Notes: generated from the sequence alone by a model not told the origin. Shown: positions 10,505 to 20,290, counted from the stretch's first letter. The stretch: DNA of 64,000 nt from Acanthosepion pharaonis (GCA_903632075.3 CAHIKZ030000841.1:155001-219000); one strand, 5' to 3'. Made by a program: numbers and translations.

Positions 10505-10550
10505 CGAATGCACGGCCGCAATTCTTGACGGATTTGCACCAAAATATTTA
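10428..10550 (+). mobile_element. Helitron-like 5' end with (GT)n expansion
   Basis: AAGGCAGGATGTGTGTG follows a short TA tract, then about 28 GT units, then AACGAATGCACGGCCGCAAT and GACGGATTTGCACCAAAAT. The same order appears at 11697-11765, where a full-length candidate continues to a Helitron-type 3' end. This copy diverges after about 10550. Confidence 0.6.
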
Positions 10551-11167
10551 TATTACCAACGAGTATTTTGCAGATAGAGTTTATAGGTCTACATGTGTAT
10601 TTAAATGAGATCTAATTGAGCTATAGTCAGAAGGATGTAAAGTGAGTCTTCTTGTTAGGCATGTTGTAGTATACCCAATATAATTATTTATCAATTTGGA
10701 TTGCTCAGGCACACAATTACTTAAGGGAGATGTGAATTCGTAAATAATATTGATTCTCTGTCATTTGGATCTTGTAGGTGAATTATTATTATTAACGATG
10801 AGGTTAGCAGATTTATTTTTTATAGTCGATAATTAATTTAATTTTCTTGTTTTTGTCGGCTGGAATTCAATATTTCTAGTGCCATATCTATCATAACGTC
10901 ATCTATATAATACCGGTTTATTTAAATTGGGAATATTACGTTGTTAAAATGCCCGGATATGACTGGGAAATTTTCTGTCCGCATACTTCCGGTTAATGAC
11001 AAAGACAACAATGCAAAGTACTAGAAAACAAAAAGAAAGGAAAAAATAAATGACGAAAAACATGAATTTTGGAGAGCTTATTTATTTCGATTCGTATTTG
11101 TAACAACTTACTCGAAAATTGGAGAAAATATAACAACGTAAGCAGACAAACAATAACGGATGAATTT

Positions 11168-11172
<5 letters not shown>
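10551..11172 (+). repeat. Family X-related segment, then unrecognised sequence
   Basis: 10560-10740 (TCTACATGTGTATTTAAATG, AGGCATGTTGTAGTATACCC) matches the distal part of family X at 14580-14645 and 47500-47640. The remainder to 11172 has no recognised content. Confidence 0.55.

Positions 11173-11223
<51 letters not shown>
11173..11223 (+). repeat. (TA)n microsatellite
   Basis: About 25 TA units. Confidence 0.98.
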
Positions 11224-11225
<2 letters not shown>

Positions 11226-11322
11226 TGGATTTTTCCGTTTTTTCGACGTATGAGGGTCAAGCAGCTGAGTTTCTAGGAAACGACAGCCAGACACCTGCAC
11301 ATATGATTTGATTAAAGTAGTG

Positions 11323-11597
11323 AAGGCTTTGTGCAGAAGCGACGACTTTTTTGAAGGACTGAATACAGAGATATGGTTGCCACAAGGTCCCCAAATTCAG
11401 AGTTGTCCTTCACCTAGACTGGTTCCCATCCAAGGCTATAGAACCCAGTCTTCCCTTCTATTTACCCATAGATGGAGGAAGAAGAAGAGGATTCATACCT
11501 TTTCCAAGGGTATTAGCACGTAAGTGAATGTAATGGATTCGACTGAATTCGAACTCGGGTCTCCGATTCTTCATTACTCCACCGTGCCTCTTATACG
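11323..11597 (-). mobile_element. tRNA-derived SINE, family S1
   Basis: The minus strand starts with a tRNA-like head: GGCACGGTGGAGTAATG (A-box region) and CCCGAGTTCGAATTC (B-box region). It continues with CAGTCGAATCCATTACATTC, ACGTGCTAATACCCTTG, CTATGGGTAAATAG and GACTGGGTTCTATAGCCTTG. The same order occurs at 56122-56470 on the plus strand. Loss of part of the anticodon-arm region shortens the head here. The 5' side abuts a CA/TA microsatellite. Confidence 0.85.
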
Positions 11598-11613
11598 CAC
11601 ACACACACACACA

Positions 11614-11618
<5 letters not shown>

Positions 11619-11698
<80 letters not shown>
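11619..11698 (+). repeat. (TA)n microsatellite, about 40 units
   Basis: Uninterrupted TA tract between the SINE head and the Helitron-like element. Confidence 0.98.
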
Positions 11699-11701
<3 letters not shown>

Positions 11702-12441
11702 CAGGATGTGTGTGTGTGTAACGAATGCACGGTCGCAATTTTCGACGGATTTGCACCAAAATTTACATGCACATGCTCCAAGTTAGTGGGAAGGCCACGA
11801 CCGACTTTGCATTTCCCAACTCCCATCGATAGTGGAAATAATCGATTTTTTCATGCTTCTACGGCAGTTTTCATGTAGTTTGCGGCCATTTTCTACTGTG
11901 AGAGCCTATAGCTGGCTGCCACGAATAGGCAGAAAGATTTTATTGGCCAGTGTGAGAGCCAACAGCTGACTGACACGAATGTTAACTAGCATGCTAGCAT
12001 GCAAAAAAAATCGATAGCTGCATTCGTCATAAGTGAAAAAAATTTAAATCTGCATTGCACTTTACTCTAATTGGCTCATTCGCTTGCTTAAACTCAACGT
12101 TGATTCTGATTCTGTAGAACTGGGTTGGGTGTGAAAAATTATTTTTTTCCTTTTTCATTCGGTTTTTCCAGTTACGAGTCCTTTTTTTAAAGCTGATCGT
12201 TTTGTGTTCATTTTGTTTAGTTCTTTTTTCGTAACAGATTTAATGTTTAGTATAGAGCTTAGAAAAAATTCGCAGTTTGAGATAGGCAAGAAGTAAGGCA
12301 TGTAGCAACATCAGCACGGCAAAGGGAACTTCTTTAAAGGCAAGGAAGGGCAAAAATATTTTAAGTCAAGTTATAGCGATTGCTGTATGAGTCGTACGAT
12401 TTTTGAATCAAGCACGGGCAACGCTGGGCCATGCTGCTAGT
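11697..12441 (+). mobile_element. Non-autonomous Helitron-like element
   Basis: The 5' part is AAGGCAGGATGTGTGTGTG, AACGAATGCACGGTCGCAAT, GACGGATTTGCACC. The 3' end reads CACGGGCAACGCTGGGCC followed by ATGCTGCTAGT. That is the Helitron pattern of a GC-rich hairpin (here with mismatches) about ten bases before a CTAG terminus, with AT-rich target sequence beyond. Internally a 60-bp imperfect repeat (GTGAGAGCC...GACACGAAT) occurs twice near 11900-11980. No Rep or helicase coding sequence is present. Confidence 0.7.
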
Positions 12442-13110
12442 ATATATATTTCCATATTTAAATCTGCCTGGAATGTTGCATGTCTTATCACCCAGCGTAC
12501 TGATAGTTTAAGAAACTTTTACCTTGAATGCCAACAATTTGTGCTGCAGTAATCAAGGCTAAAGAAGGATATTTTGACGAGAGCAAAATTTAATCATAAA
12601 ATACTTTTATTCTTTTTGTAATAACAAAATTTCTAATGAGAAATCACATCTCATTTATTTAACTATGTATAATAATTTTCTCTTATTTAAAGTACAAAAT
12701 AATTTATTTTCGGGCCAGCTTAAAAAAATACCAGAAGAAAAATAATCCACAAACTATTGAACTGTAGTATATATATAAAGAAAGAGAGATTAGGCGCGAA
12801 GATTGTGTTCAGACATAAAATATAATATCGTCACTTAGTGTTGACCTCTATGCTCGTTCTTATATATACATTTTGGTTTTGCTTGTAGGTCGACATATCC
12901 TGCGCTCATTAAATATAGATTTTATAAAACTTGGTGAGATATATGTGTTTGCCGTGTCTTTCTCGATGACAAAATATTAATCAGAACTCCCTTTAAGTAT
13001 TTGATACGTAATGAATTTTGAATGAAGTATTGCTTCTTAACCTTCGGAAAAGAGGTAAAACTTTGTTTTCTAAATTTCCATAAAAATCATTTTAATCGCC
13101 AATTACTTAC

Positions 13111-13170
13111 TATGGTCTGAAGAAGTACAGTCATAGTATTGAAACATGAAAGCATTTGTGTAGCGATTTC
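13111..13170 (+). ncRNA. Hammerhead-like ribozyme motif
   Basis: CTGAAGA (13117) is followed immediately by hairpin AGTAC/GTATT (one G-T pair) and GAAAC (13141). ACA/TGT can then form a 3-bp stem III that places a GUA triplet. Position 7 of the hammerhead core may be any base, so CTGAAGA is acceptable. Stem I pairing is partial. An AT-rich stretch and a TA/GT microsatellite follow at 13204. Confidence 0.5.
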
Positions 13171-13201
13171 AACATGTTTTTATTATAATCTTTTATGGTA
13201 A

Positions 13202-13203
<2 letters not shown>

Positions 13204-13270
<67 letters not shown>
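13204..13270 (+). repeat. (TA)n-(TG)n microsatellite
   Basis: An interrupted TA tract passes into about 11 TG units. Confidence 0.97.
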
Positions 13271-13958
13271 ACAGGATAGGATAGGTAATTCCAAGATTTA
13301 TATCCAGCTGAGTCTGTTGACGTCACTACTTGTTACTGTCGCGTCAGTTGTCGCTGGCAATGCGACAATTTAGGAATTGGGTCGTCATCGGAACATGTTA
13401 AGCATGACTTGAAATCGACTCAGTGTCATCAGGACTGTCAATTGTTTCCCCGCCGGGCCGTCGAAGGCCAATGATTTGCGATGTCGGCGGGAGTCCGGAT
13501 GATAGAAGTCACTGCCCAGCTTCGTCTCCTCGATCGACTCAGGATCTACGGGTAAGTTGACTCCGTAAATGCTGACATTTTGCAGGAGAAAGATTTAATC
13601 TTTGTTTATTAACAATTTTATCTCTGCATTTGTTGTTCAGAATGTTTTTGTTTTGTTTTTTGTTTTTTTTTTTTCCAATGGGGGTATCGACGATTTTAGG
13701 AAAATGAACTTATTCAGCGAGTAGCAAAGATCTCATTATATGCAAAACCAGTGTTCCTCAAAACCTTTTTGGGCAACGGCACACCAAGAAGCAAATGAAA
13801 ATATCACTGCACACTTAGCAATATTTTTAAAGGGTATATTAAATTTAATGAAAGAGAAACAGATTAAAAAAAAATTGAATTTAAATTTTGAAGAACAAAT
13901 TTGGCTGGAAAGCACAAGAACTGCGAGAAAAGAAAATGTTAGCGTAGAAGTTACGGCG

Positions 13959-13960
<2 letters not shown>
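13271..13960. other. No recognised gene
   Basis: 13280-13560 is balanced in composition (GGGCCGTCGAAGGCC, CGATGTCGGCGGGAGTCC) and resembles no family I know. The open frame at 13740 runs into the TA tract and shows no conserved motif. Confidence 0.4.
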
Positions 13961-14010
<50 letters not shown>

Positions 14011-14014
<4 letters not shown>

Positions 14015-14109
14015 GTTGGTGCAAAAATAATGACGTAATAATGTCGTTTTTGACGTTAAAAATACGTCAAAAACGATATTATTACGTCATTATTTTTGCA
14101 CCAACCTAA
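14011..14109. mobile_element. Near-perfect palindromic mariner MITE in a TA tract
   Basis: The 99-bp element begins TTAGGTTGGTGCAAAAATAA and ends with its reverse complement. The two 46-base arms differ at one position and are separated by 7 bases (TAAAAAT). TTAGGTTGGTGCAAAA is a mariner terminal repeat widely known in animals, and the layout resembles human MADE1, derived from Hsmar1. It interrupts a TA microsatellite, the expected TA target. Confidence 0.93.
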
Positions 14110-14133
14110 TATATATATATATATAAAATTGTG

Positions 14134-14242
14134 TTTTGGGGAAGCAATCCTTTTATTAAAAGTTTCATTAAAATTTCTGCATAATTAACGTCCAGTCAGT
14201 CGTTTTTTATGAAACTTTTAATAAAAGGATTACTTCCCAAAA

Positions 14243-14318
<76 letters not shown>

Positions 14319-14390
14319 TGTAGCAATCCTTTTATTAAAAGTTTCATTAAAACGACTGACTGGACGTAAATTATGCAGAAATTGTCCGAA
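14134..14390. repeat. Nested inverted copies of the family X edge
   Basis: CAATCCTTTTATTAAAAGTTTCATTA occurs in shortened form at about 14140 (plus), 14210-14240 (minus) and 14325 (plus). The middle copy also carries CGACTGACTGGACG in inverted orientation. A 70-bp TA tract (14247-14316) separates the last two. Confidence 0.85.
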
Positions 14391-14680
14391 TGTTCTGTAT
14401 GTCAGAGCACTTTCCGCTATGCTTGTAGCCATTATCAAGGATGGTTTTATTTTTACTCTTAACTGAATGTTTAGATTGTTTTATGTATGTATCTAGAGTT
14501 ATAGGAATGTTTTATTTTCAAAACAAGTTTAGCACATCGTTGTTGTCTTCAAAGTTTATATTATATTCCTATAAATCTATCGTCGGAGAGATGTAAAATG
14601 AGTTTTCTTGATAGGCATGTAGTATTATGTCCAATAAAATTGTCACAGCTTAACTGTAAATTGATGAGATCTCGCCACCA
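14325..14680 (+). repeat. Family X repeat
   Basis: Contains GAAATTGTCCGAATGTTCTG and CCATTATCAAGGATGGTTTT (14429), then TAACTGAATGTTTAGATTG, and ends near the ATAGGCATGTAGTATTATG segment. The minus strand shows CCTTGATAATGGCT...AGCGGAAAGTGC, the altered hammerhead-like layout shared by the family. Confidence 0.8.
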
Positions 14681-14714
14681 GTCGAGTATTAGCGCTCAAA
14701 TTCATACAGTCTAG

Positions 14715-15138
14715 GTATTAGTTGTGCAACTTATTTAGTGTCTAACCTGTGCCTGGTGTTTTTTCGTAATTTCTTCAATATTTGGTCAAATGTGCAATAA
14801 GGAGATCCCCATTTCTTCTTCAGTTGAGCGTAGTCTTTCTCGCTTCTTATTTTTGATGTTATTTAGGGCTGAGAAGCCTAATTCACATAAATAAGAAGTA
14901 GAAAATTGCAATTAAACTGATAAAGCCATTTTTTAGCTAATGTTTGATATTCTTTCTGTATTGAAATCCAAAATGTATCAATGGGTACCGTCGAAGGTTT
15001 TATTTTGAGCCTTCGATTACGAGAAATGCTGACCAATTCTTCTTCTTCATATAACTGAAATCCAATATTAGAATGAACATTTATGAAGAGATTTAAAGTG
15101 CATACCAAACATTGAAGAAATCTTTGAAAAAATACCAC
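14715..15138 (-). pseudogene. hAT transposase C-terminal dimerisation region, degenerate
   Basis: The minus strand reads EEEELVSISRNRRLKIK, then FWISIQKEYQTLAKKWL in one frame. After a frameshift it reads TSYLCELGFSALNNIKNKK followed by RERLRSTEEEM, then a stop inside an otherwise in-family sequence (PNIEEITKKHQAQ). FW...YP.L...A and CE..FS.....K.K.R are hallmarks of the hAT dimerisation domain seen in ZBED/SCAND3-like transposases. The catalytic part is absent. Confidence 0.88.
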
Positions 15139-15189
15139 TTAAATAAGCTGTACAAATAGGTGAATAGAGAGACATTGAATAAAGTATGA

Positions 15190-15560
15190 ATTATCATTAC
15201 TAGGTCAGCTGCTTAGAAACTTGGATCACCGTGTCGTACTTGACATTTTTTTCTCTCCAGAATCTATTTTATATATCTATAGGTCTACTATTCGTCCATG
15301 TTTAGAATATTGATGCCACATATAGCCCGGTGCCCCTTCTATTTACCTTCAGCACCTTGATAAAATCCAAAGAAGAATCAGTTATATTATTGGCCCTCAT
15401 CTGGTCCTGTTCTGGTGGCTCAGCTTCAGTCAGTTTCCCACCGCCGTAGGGCTGCCTCTTTGGGTCTTTTTTTTATAAAGACGTTCACGCCAATTGTTCG
15501 GATGAGCTCATTTTTGTAAATTATCATTGCGGATTAGACTTTTATCATTATTATTATATC
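15190..15560 (+). pseudogene. Jockey-like LINE reverse transcriptase C-terminal fragment
   Basis: RSTIRPCLEY, a stop, CHI, a stop, PGAPSIYLQHLDKIQRRIS matches the widespread LINE segment (Y.S.IRP.LEYC.H.W.GAP...L..LDK.QRR). Stops replace Cys/Trp codons. A homologous fragment lies at 33180-33500, and both start with the same GGTCA(G/C)CTGCT...CGTACT lead-in. Confidence 0.85.
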
Positions 15561-15639
15561 CCCCTCCCACTACAGGCATGAATTGTACATATGGGAACTA
15601 GTTAGGATTTTCATAGAGACAATGAGGTATTATGGTGAA

Positions 15640-15760
15640 TGCAGTACCTTCGAAAGTTTTATTTTGAGCCCTCGATCACGAGAAATGGTGACCAATTCTT
15701 CTTTTTTTTCACATAATGTAAGTCCTAATATTAGAAGGAACTTCGTGAAAAGAACTATTT
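15640..15760 (-). pseudogene. Second hAT transposase fragment
   Basis: On the minus strand KKEELVTISRDRGLKIK matches the hAT relic at 14715-15138 over its first block. Only this short part remains. Confidence 0.75.
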
Positions 15761-15821
15761 GAACAAAAATTTAATACTTTTCAATTATACACATATTAAC
15801 GCAGTACCATTACTCCTTCTA

Positions 15822-15830
15822 CACACACAT

Positions 15831-15927
<97 letters not shown>
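15822..15927 (+). repeat. (CA)n-(TA)n microsatellite
   Basis: About 14 CA units then about 37 TA units. Confidence 0.98.
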
Positions 15928-15929
<2 letters not shown>

Positions 15930-16769
15930 GATGCCGTGGCAATATTTTGCGTCACACTTTGGAGAATTGCGCAGCACACTGTGCCAGACGATTGACCACG
16001 TTACTCTGTTACGGTAACGTTTCATTTTTGAACAAATGTCCTATTTGTCGCTTAAAATAAAATTTTGCTCATGGCAAAATTTTGCTCATGGTAAATTTTG
16101 GCAGACGAAGTCATTACCAACTTGGTTCAAATCCAAAAATTTTGCACTCTAAAGCAAAATTTGGGATATTTTTTTTTTAAAAAAAAAGATTTTCGTTCAG
16201 AGGATTTTAAATGTTTGACAAATTAGGAAATATTTTACCCTTTTGAAGCGGTTTTTCCTAAATATTTTCGTACGATTGTTATACGTTTGATGATTTTTTT
16301 ACAAAATAGTTTTATGTATTTGAAATATTTTTCAAACGTTTTTTTTTACAAACGATTCCATCTTGTTCGATATTCTTTTTTATCTAATTAATTTTTTAAA
16401 GCGATTTTCCGTTTTCAATTATGTCCACAAGAACACTCAAGCGTTTGTTGTCTGACCAATATATGTCAGAAAGCCAGATTACGCGGATATATCTAAAAGG
16501 TAACGATTAACCCTAGACTTGGAAAGATTAACATTATAATGGTCGGGAAAGCACCCTCCTGAAATTGTGTTCCACAAAGCAGCAGTTCTTTGGTAGAAGC
16601 TACTAGAACTTACTCTTTACTAATTGAAATACCAAGGTAATGAAGATGGTTCATCTCAATGTGCGCTGCCTGGGCGTTCTTAGCTTGGAGGGTTAAAGAT
16701 GGAGAAACTAAAGAATGTAACCCGTTTGAACATTTTCTATGGAAATAGCGACAGATTAGCGACTATCAG
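15928..16769. other. No recognised gene
   Basis: AT-rich sequence with runs of T and a locally repeated AAAATTTTGCTCATGG (16058 and 16075). No conserved frame or element ends are visible. Confidence 0.45.
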
Positions 16770-17275
16770 AGTTTGTTTTTGGCATATAGGGTCATTTAAT
16801 GCTGAAATTTAATTTTCTTGGGAGCATTACTAATAACTTTTACACAAATGTATTGCTGGTAATTTTTAATATTTAACAAGAATATATTGCTGGAAATATT
16901 CTTTTTTTTCAAAAATGGATTAATTCTCTTATTATTTTTCTCTGTATTGCTAGTAATATATTTTATTTTATATTAAAAAATGTAATATTTCTATTTAAAT
17001 GTATTGCTGTTCTTTTTTTTCATTATGAAAATCTATAGTTGTATTTTTACTATAAAAATTTATTTTATACTTTTATATTCTTTTAACCCCAGTTTGGGTG
17101 TTACCTATTTACCCATTGTTAGAACCCTAATATTTGCTAGGCACGCTGGGTCATGGTGGATCCGGGAACAACAGCATTTAAGTGTTGGTTCCACGCTCCT
17201 CAAAACCGCCCGAGCAGAGACCTTGTTGCCGGATGTAGTTTATCGTCATACCGAGGGTGCGGTAGTGTAGCAAGA
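16770..17275 (+). repeat. Family V element, complete but short array
   Basis: Head GGCATATAGGGTCATTTAATGC, a few TTGCTGGTAAT units (16850-17010), then the tail: CCCAGTTTGGGTG, GCACGCTGGGTCATGGTGGA, TCCACGCTCCTCAAAAC and GCCGGATGTAGTTTATCGTC. The open frame crossing the tail has no recognisable domain. Confidence 0.85.
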
Positions 17276-17442
17276 ACGGGATTTGATGAAGATTTTTAAA
17301 GCATTATTCAGTTTCTCAGAATATTTTTAATGTTTTTTTCACTGCAGAATAGGCATTTTCATTGTTCTATATCTCAGTCGAACTTCATAGAGGTAGAATT
17401 AAACATATAAAAAAAATAAAAGAAAGAAATGAAAAATCAAAC

Positions 17443-17750
17443 ATATTCTGTCTATATTTCTGAGATGAGGTATTATGTACATTATTTACATTATTCAGAC
17501 TATTGTCCTCATCTTTGTCACCATATTTATTATAACGTTTCGGCCTTTCAGTATCTGTCTATATTTCTGAGATGAGGTAATATGTACACTATTTAGATTA
17601 TTCGGACTATTGTCATCATCTTTGTCGCCGTATTTATTATAACGTTTCGGCCTTTCAGTATCTGTCTATATTTCTGACATGAAGTATTATTAAGTAGTAT
17701 TTATACTATTTACATTATTCGGACAATTGTCCTCATCATTGTTGTCATAT
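17443..17750 (-). repeat. 107-bp satellite derived from SINE S2 tail, about 3 units
   Basis: GTTTCGGCCTTTCAGTATCT recurs at 17537 and 17644 with a 107-bp period, and a partial unit lies on each side. The unit is the same as in the larger array at 21403-21935. On the minus strand each unit begins near GATGAGGACAATAGTCCGAA. Confidence 0.9.
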
Positions 17751-17954
17751 TTGTCGCAAATAATGATAAATATTTTTCGCATTTGTGTACGTAATTCATG
17801 TATTTATAAATTATAATAAATCCAATATATGACATGTTGCGTACCTCAACACTTTTGATGAGATTTTATTTGCTTCTGGTACATTTGACTCTGAAAACAA
17901 TTTTTGGCGAACATGTGAATCCAAGGGAAAAGTAAGACATAGAATTTAAACAAA

Positions 17955-18215
17955 GAAATGTTGACAGATATATTGATAGGACATTTTACAAAAGGAAAAA
18001 TGAGAAATTAAATGTGAAAAACTCAAAGCAAACTTCAGTATCAGTCTCTGAGGTACTTATATGCCGATTGAGAATGTCTTGTCACTACCGAAGTCATCAA
18101 AGAACGAGGAAGATTCTTTCACATCTCGCGCCGCCTGCAATTATCGTCAGGAGACGGTAATTCAATATATCGCCGCCTGTGATTATCGTCAGGAGGCGGT
18201 AATCAACACGGCCAT
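17955..18215 (+). repeat. Duplicated block with CCGCCT hairpins, copy 1
   Basis: Shares TTACAAAAGGAAAAATGAGAA, the TCAAAGCAA...CTTCAGT segment and a hairpin-forming repeat with 18525-18775. CCGCCTG(C/T)(A/G)ATTATCGTCAGGAG(A/G)CGG occurs twice here, each able to pair CCGCCT with AGGCGG. Confidence 0.8.
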
Positions 18216-18264
18216 CATTGAATTTGTCTGCCAAGCTTAAATTTATCTATCAAGATAAGAATGA

Positions 18265-18500
18265 CAAAAAAGTCGGGCTGTAGCTCTAGATATCTCAAAG
18301 GAATTTGACAGTGTTTGGCATGTTGCACTTCTCCGTAAGCTCAACGTCTACGCTATGTACGAATATTTAGCTTAATCCTAACAAACCGTGTAATGAAGGG
18401 CGGGCTGAACGAGCATGCGTCCAGATCATTTCATACTAACGCAGGGGGGGCTCCCAGGCCTCTATCCTTGGACCTACGCTGTTTCACATCCTCATGTAAG
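18265..18500 (+). pseudogene. Jockey-like LINE reverse transcriptase fragment
   Basis: ALDISKEFDSVWHVALLRKL is RT motif A (usually ALDISKAFD.VWH..LL.KL), with the catalytic aspartates of motif A kept. In a shifted frame HASRSFHTNAGGAP and LSLDLRCF correspond to the SxxxVxxGVPQGSILGPxLF region with a damaged VPQG motif. The fragment lies between two copies of a duplicated block. Confidence 0.82.
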
Positions 18501-18524
18501 GCACAAGGCACGGAATGTAAGCAA

Positions 18525-18775
18525 ATAAATATATTAATAGGGCATATTACAAAAAGGGAAAATGAGAAGTTAAATTAAAGGTGAAAATTCAAAGCAACCT
18601 TCAGTGTCTATAGTTGAGGTATTTACATAACGGCGCGAGCGAAAAGAATCGGTTTTTCGTTATGAAAAGTCACCGAGAAAGATGAATTTTTCAAATCTTG
18701 TACCGCCTGTAATTATCGTCAGAGGGCGGTAATTTAAAATTTCGCTGTCTGTGATTATCGATAATCTAACAGAGA
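18525..18775 (+). repeat. Duplicated block with CCGCCT hairpins, copy 2
   Basis: Second copy of 17955-18215. Its hairpins are more degraded (ACCGCCTGTAATTATCGTC, then CGCTGTCTGTGATTATCG). Confidence 0.8.
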
Positions 18776-18854
18776 TTTTCAGGGTCATATATTGTACAAA
18801 ATTAAAACTGTTGTATGCAAAATAAAGTTATAATGCATCCTATTGAATTACAAC

Positions 18855-19275
18855 TTAAAATCTTTTGGAGTTAGACTTTCTCTTATGCATACTCTCAGGT
18901 TCATCTCTATATGACATCCAACAGTGGTCAGCTAGAATTCCTTTATTTCCAATGTCATTGATAGCGTTGCTCTATTGATGCTACGTTTTAATACAAGCAT
19001 CCACCTTACTTGTCAGACACTTTTCCAATGTTCTCTGCAAAGAAGTCTAGATGCGAATCAAGGAAATGGATTTTAAGTGAAATCCGACATCCCATTGCTG
19101 CAAAAGACTCTAGAAGACATCTTACTCCATTTCTAAAATCATTTTCCTCACAGGGTGCCCCATACATTTGGTTTTGTGCCATATTTACGGCACGTTTTTG
19201 AAAATCAGAGTTATGAATGCTGATTGTTAGTTTAAGAAGTAGGGGGATACAAATGAAAAGATTTGAAATTGACAA
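18855..19275 (-). pseudogene. Transposon-type protein relic (KIHFLDSHLDFF family)
   Basis: The minus-strand frame contains CLLESFAAMGCRISLK and KIHFLDSHLDFFAENIG followed by KVSDK. After frameshifts, VASIEQRYQ and GILADHCWMSYRDEPE lead to a stop at 18855. From memory, this block order (SLKIHFL.SHLDFFP.N.G.VSDE ... YQG.W......D.CW...RD.P) belongs to a protein family found in many copies in arthropod and mollusc genomes and usually treated as transposon-derived. I do not assign a transposon superfamily. Confidence 0.7.
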
Positions 19276-19315
19276 CTTTTTTCCGTTTCGCTAAAGCAGA
19301 TGTTAAACATTTGGG

Positions 19316-19351
<36 letters not shown>

Positions 19352-19560
19352 TCATTCTTTCTTTCTTCTTTCCATTCCCCTATTGAAACAAAGCAGTGTC
19401 TTTTCCTCTCTTTCCACGCCATCAAAACGGAATAGTCCATTATTTATGAGGTATTGACAGGAGACATTTAACATTTCTATTTTTCTTTCTTTCTTTCTTT
19501 CTTTCTTTCTTTCATTTTCTCACTGAAAGTAGTGTCTTTCCCCTCTTCCCACACAATCAA
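19200..19560 (+). repeat. Dispersed repeat carrying TTTC tracts; inverted copy at 29110-29530
   Basis: GGGATACAAATGAAAAGATT, a TTTC tract, GCAGTGTCTTTTCCTCTC, ATTATTTATGAGGTATTGAC and a second TTTC tract match the reverse complement of 29110-29530 in order. Internally, a unit of about 150 bp (TTTC run, then AGTGTCTTTCC..., then AAAACGGAATAG) is repeated twice. This shows a TTTC microsatellite embedded in a dispersed element. Confidence 0.8.
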
Positions 19561-19720
19561 AACGGAATAGTATATTTATGAAGCATTTACAAATCGTAAC
19601 GGTATTTCAATATTTGTAATGAAAACAGATATTATGAACAAAAATCCATATACTATATCTATCATATAGATATTATATATTAGTACATATATTATGAAAT
19701 GAACTAAGTCCGGCAATTAT

Positions 19721-20290
19721 TTTAACATATTTTTTGTTTAAACGTTATTTTTATAGATACAGATATTTAAGTAAATTCTCTGTCTATAATAAAACAGTAT
19801 TAACATTTATCGGCCTGAATGTCCGAGAAATTTCATAGAAAATATATTTATCCTCTAGAAGGATTCGAACCTGTATCCTACACGGAACCGTCATGGAGCC
19901 TGACGTGCTATACCATTTAGCTACAGAGAAAGCGTCTGGATAGCAAGGCCGAATTACTGCTTTTAAACTACAAATTTCCCATGATTTCTCTCGAACGCTC
20001 ATATCTGTTCAAGAGTATCTTAACATAAAGAAATGATATCATATATTGTGAAATGGACTGGTTAACCAGACGCTCTCCTCTATAGCTAAATAGTATAGCA
20101 CGTCAGGCTATATGAGGTTTCCGTGCAGGATACAGGTTCGATTACTGTCGATGGTTACATAATTTCGATGAAATTTTCTCGGACATTCGGACCGGTAAAT
20201 GTTGTTAATACTGTTTATTATAAACCGAGCATTTACTTAAATATGTGTATCTATAAAAATAACGTATAAACAGAAAATATATTAAAATAT
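19721..20290. repeat. Inverted repeat with a tRNA-like sequence in each arm
   Basis: The left arm, about 19721-19945, matches the reverse complement of 20055-20290 over about 230 bp. The spacer is about 110 bp. Each arm holds a tRNA-like segment. On the minus strand of the left arm, the A-box TAGCTAAATGG (19913-19923) and a perfect B-box GGTTCGAATCC (19861-19871) flank an anticodon-like stem CGTCA/TGACG with a 7-base loop. The acceptor stem does not pair, and loop position 33 is G rather than T. This is therefore a tRNA-derived SINE head or relic, not a functional tRNA. The right arm is more decayed (B-box GGTTCGATTAC). Confidence 0.85.

Noticed and set aside
13424..13460. Minus-strand CTGATGA near 13430
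   Set aside because: No GAAA box follows within a suitable distance and no stem II can form.
19855..19930. Functional tRNA gene on the minus strand
   Set aside because: A and B boxes and an anticodon-like stem are present, but the acceptor stem does not pair, the base before the anticodon is not T, and the segment is part of a longer inverted repeat.
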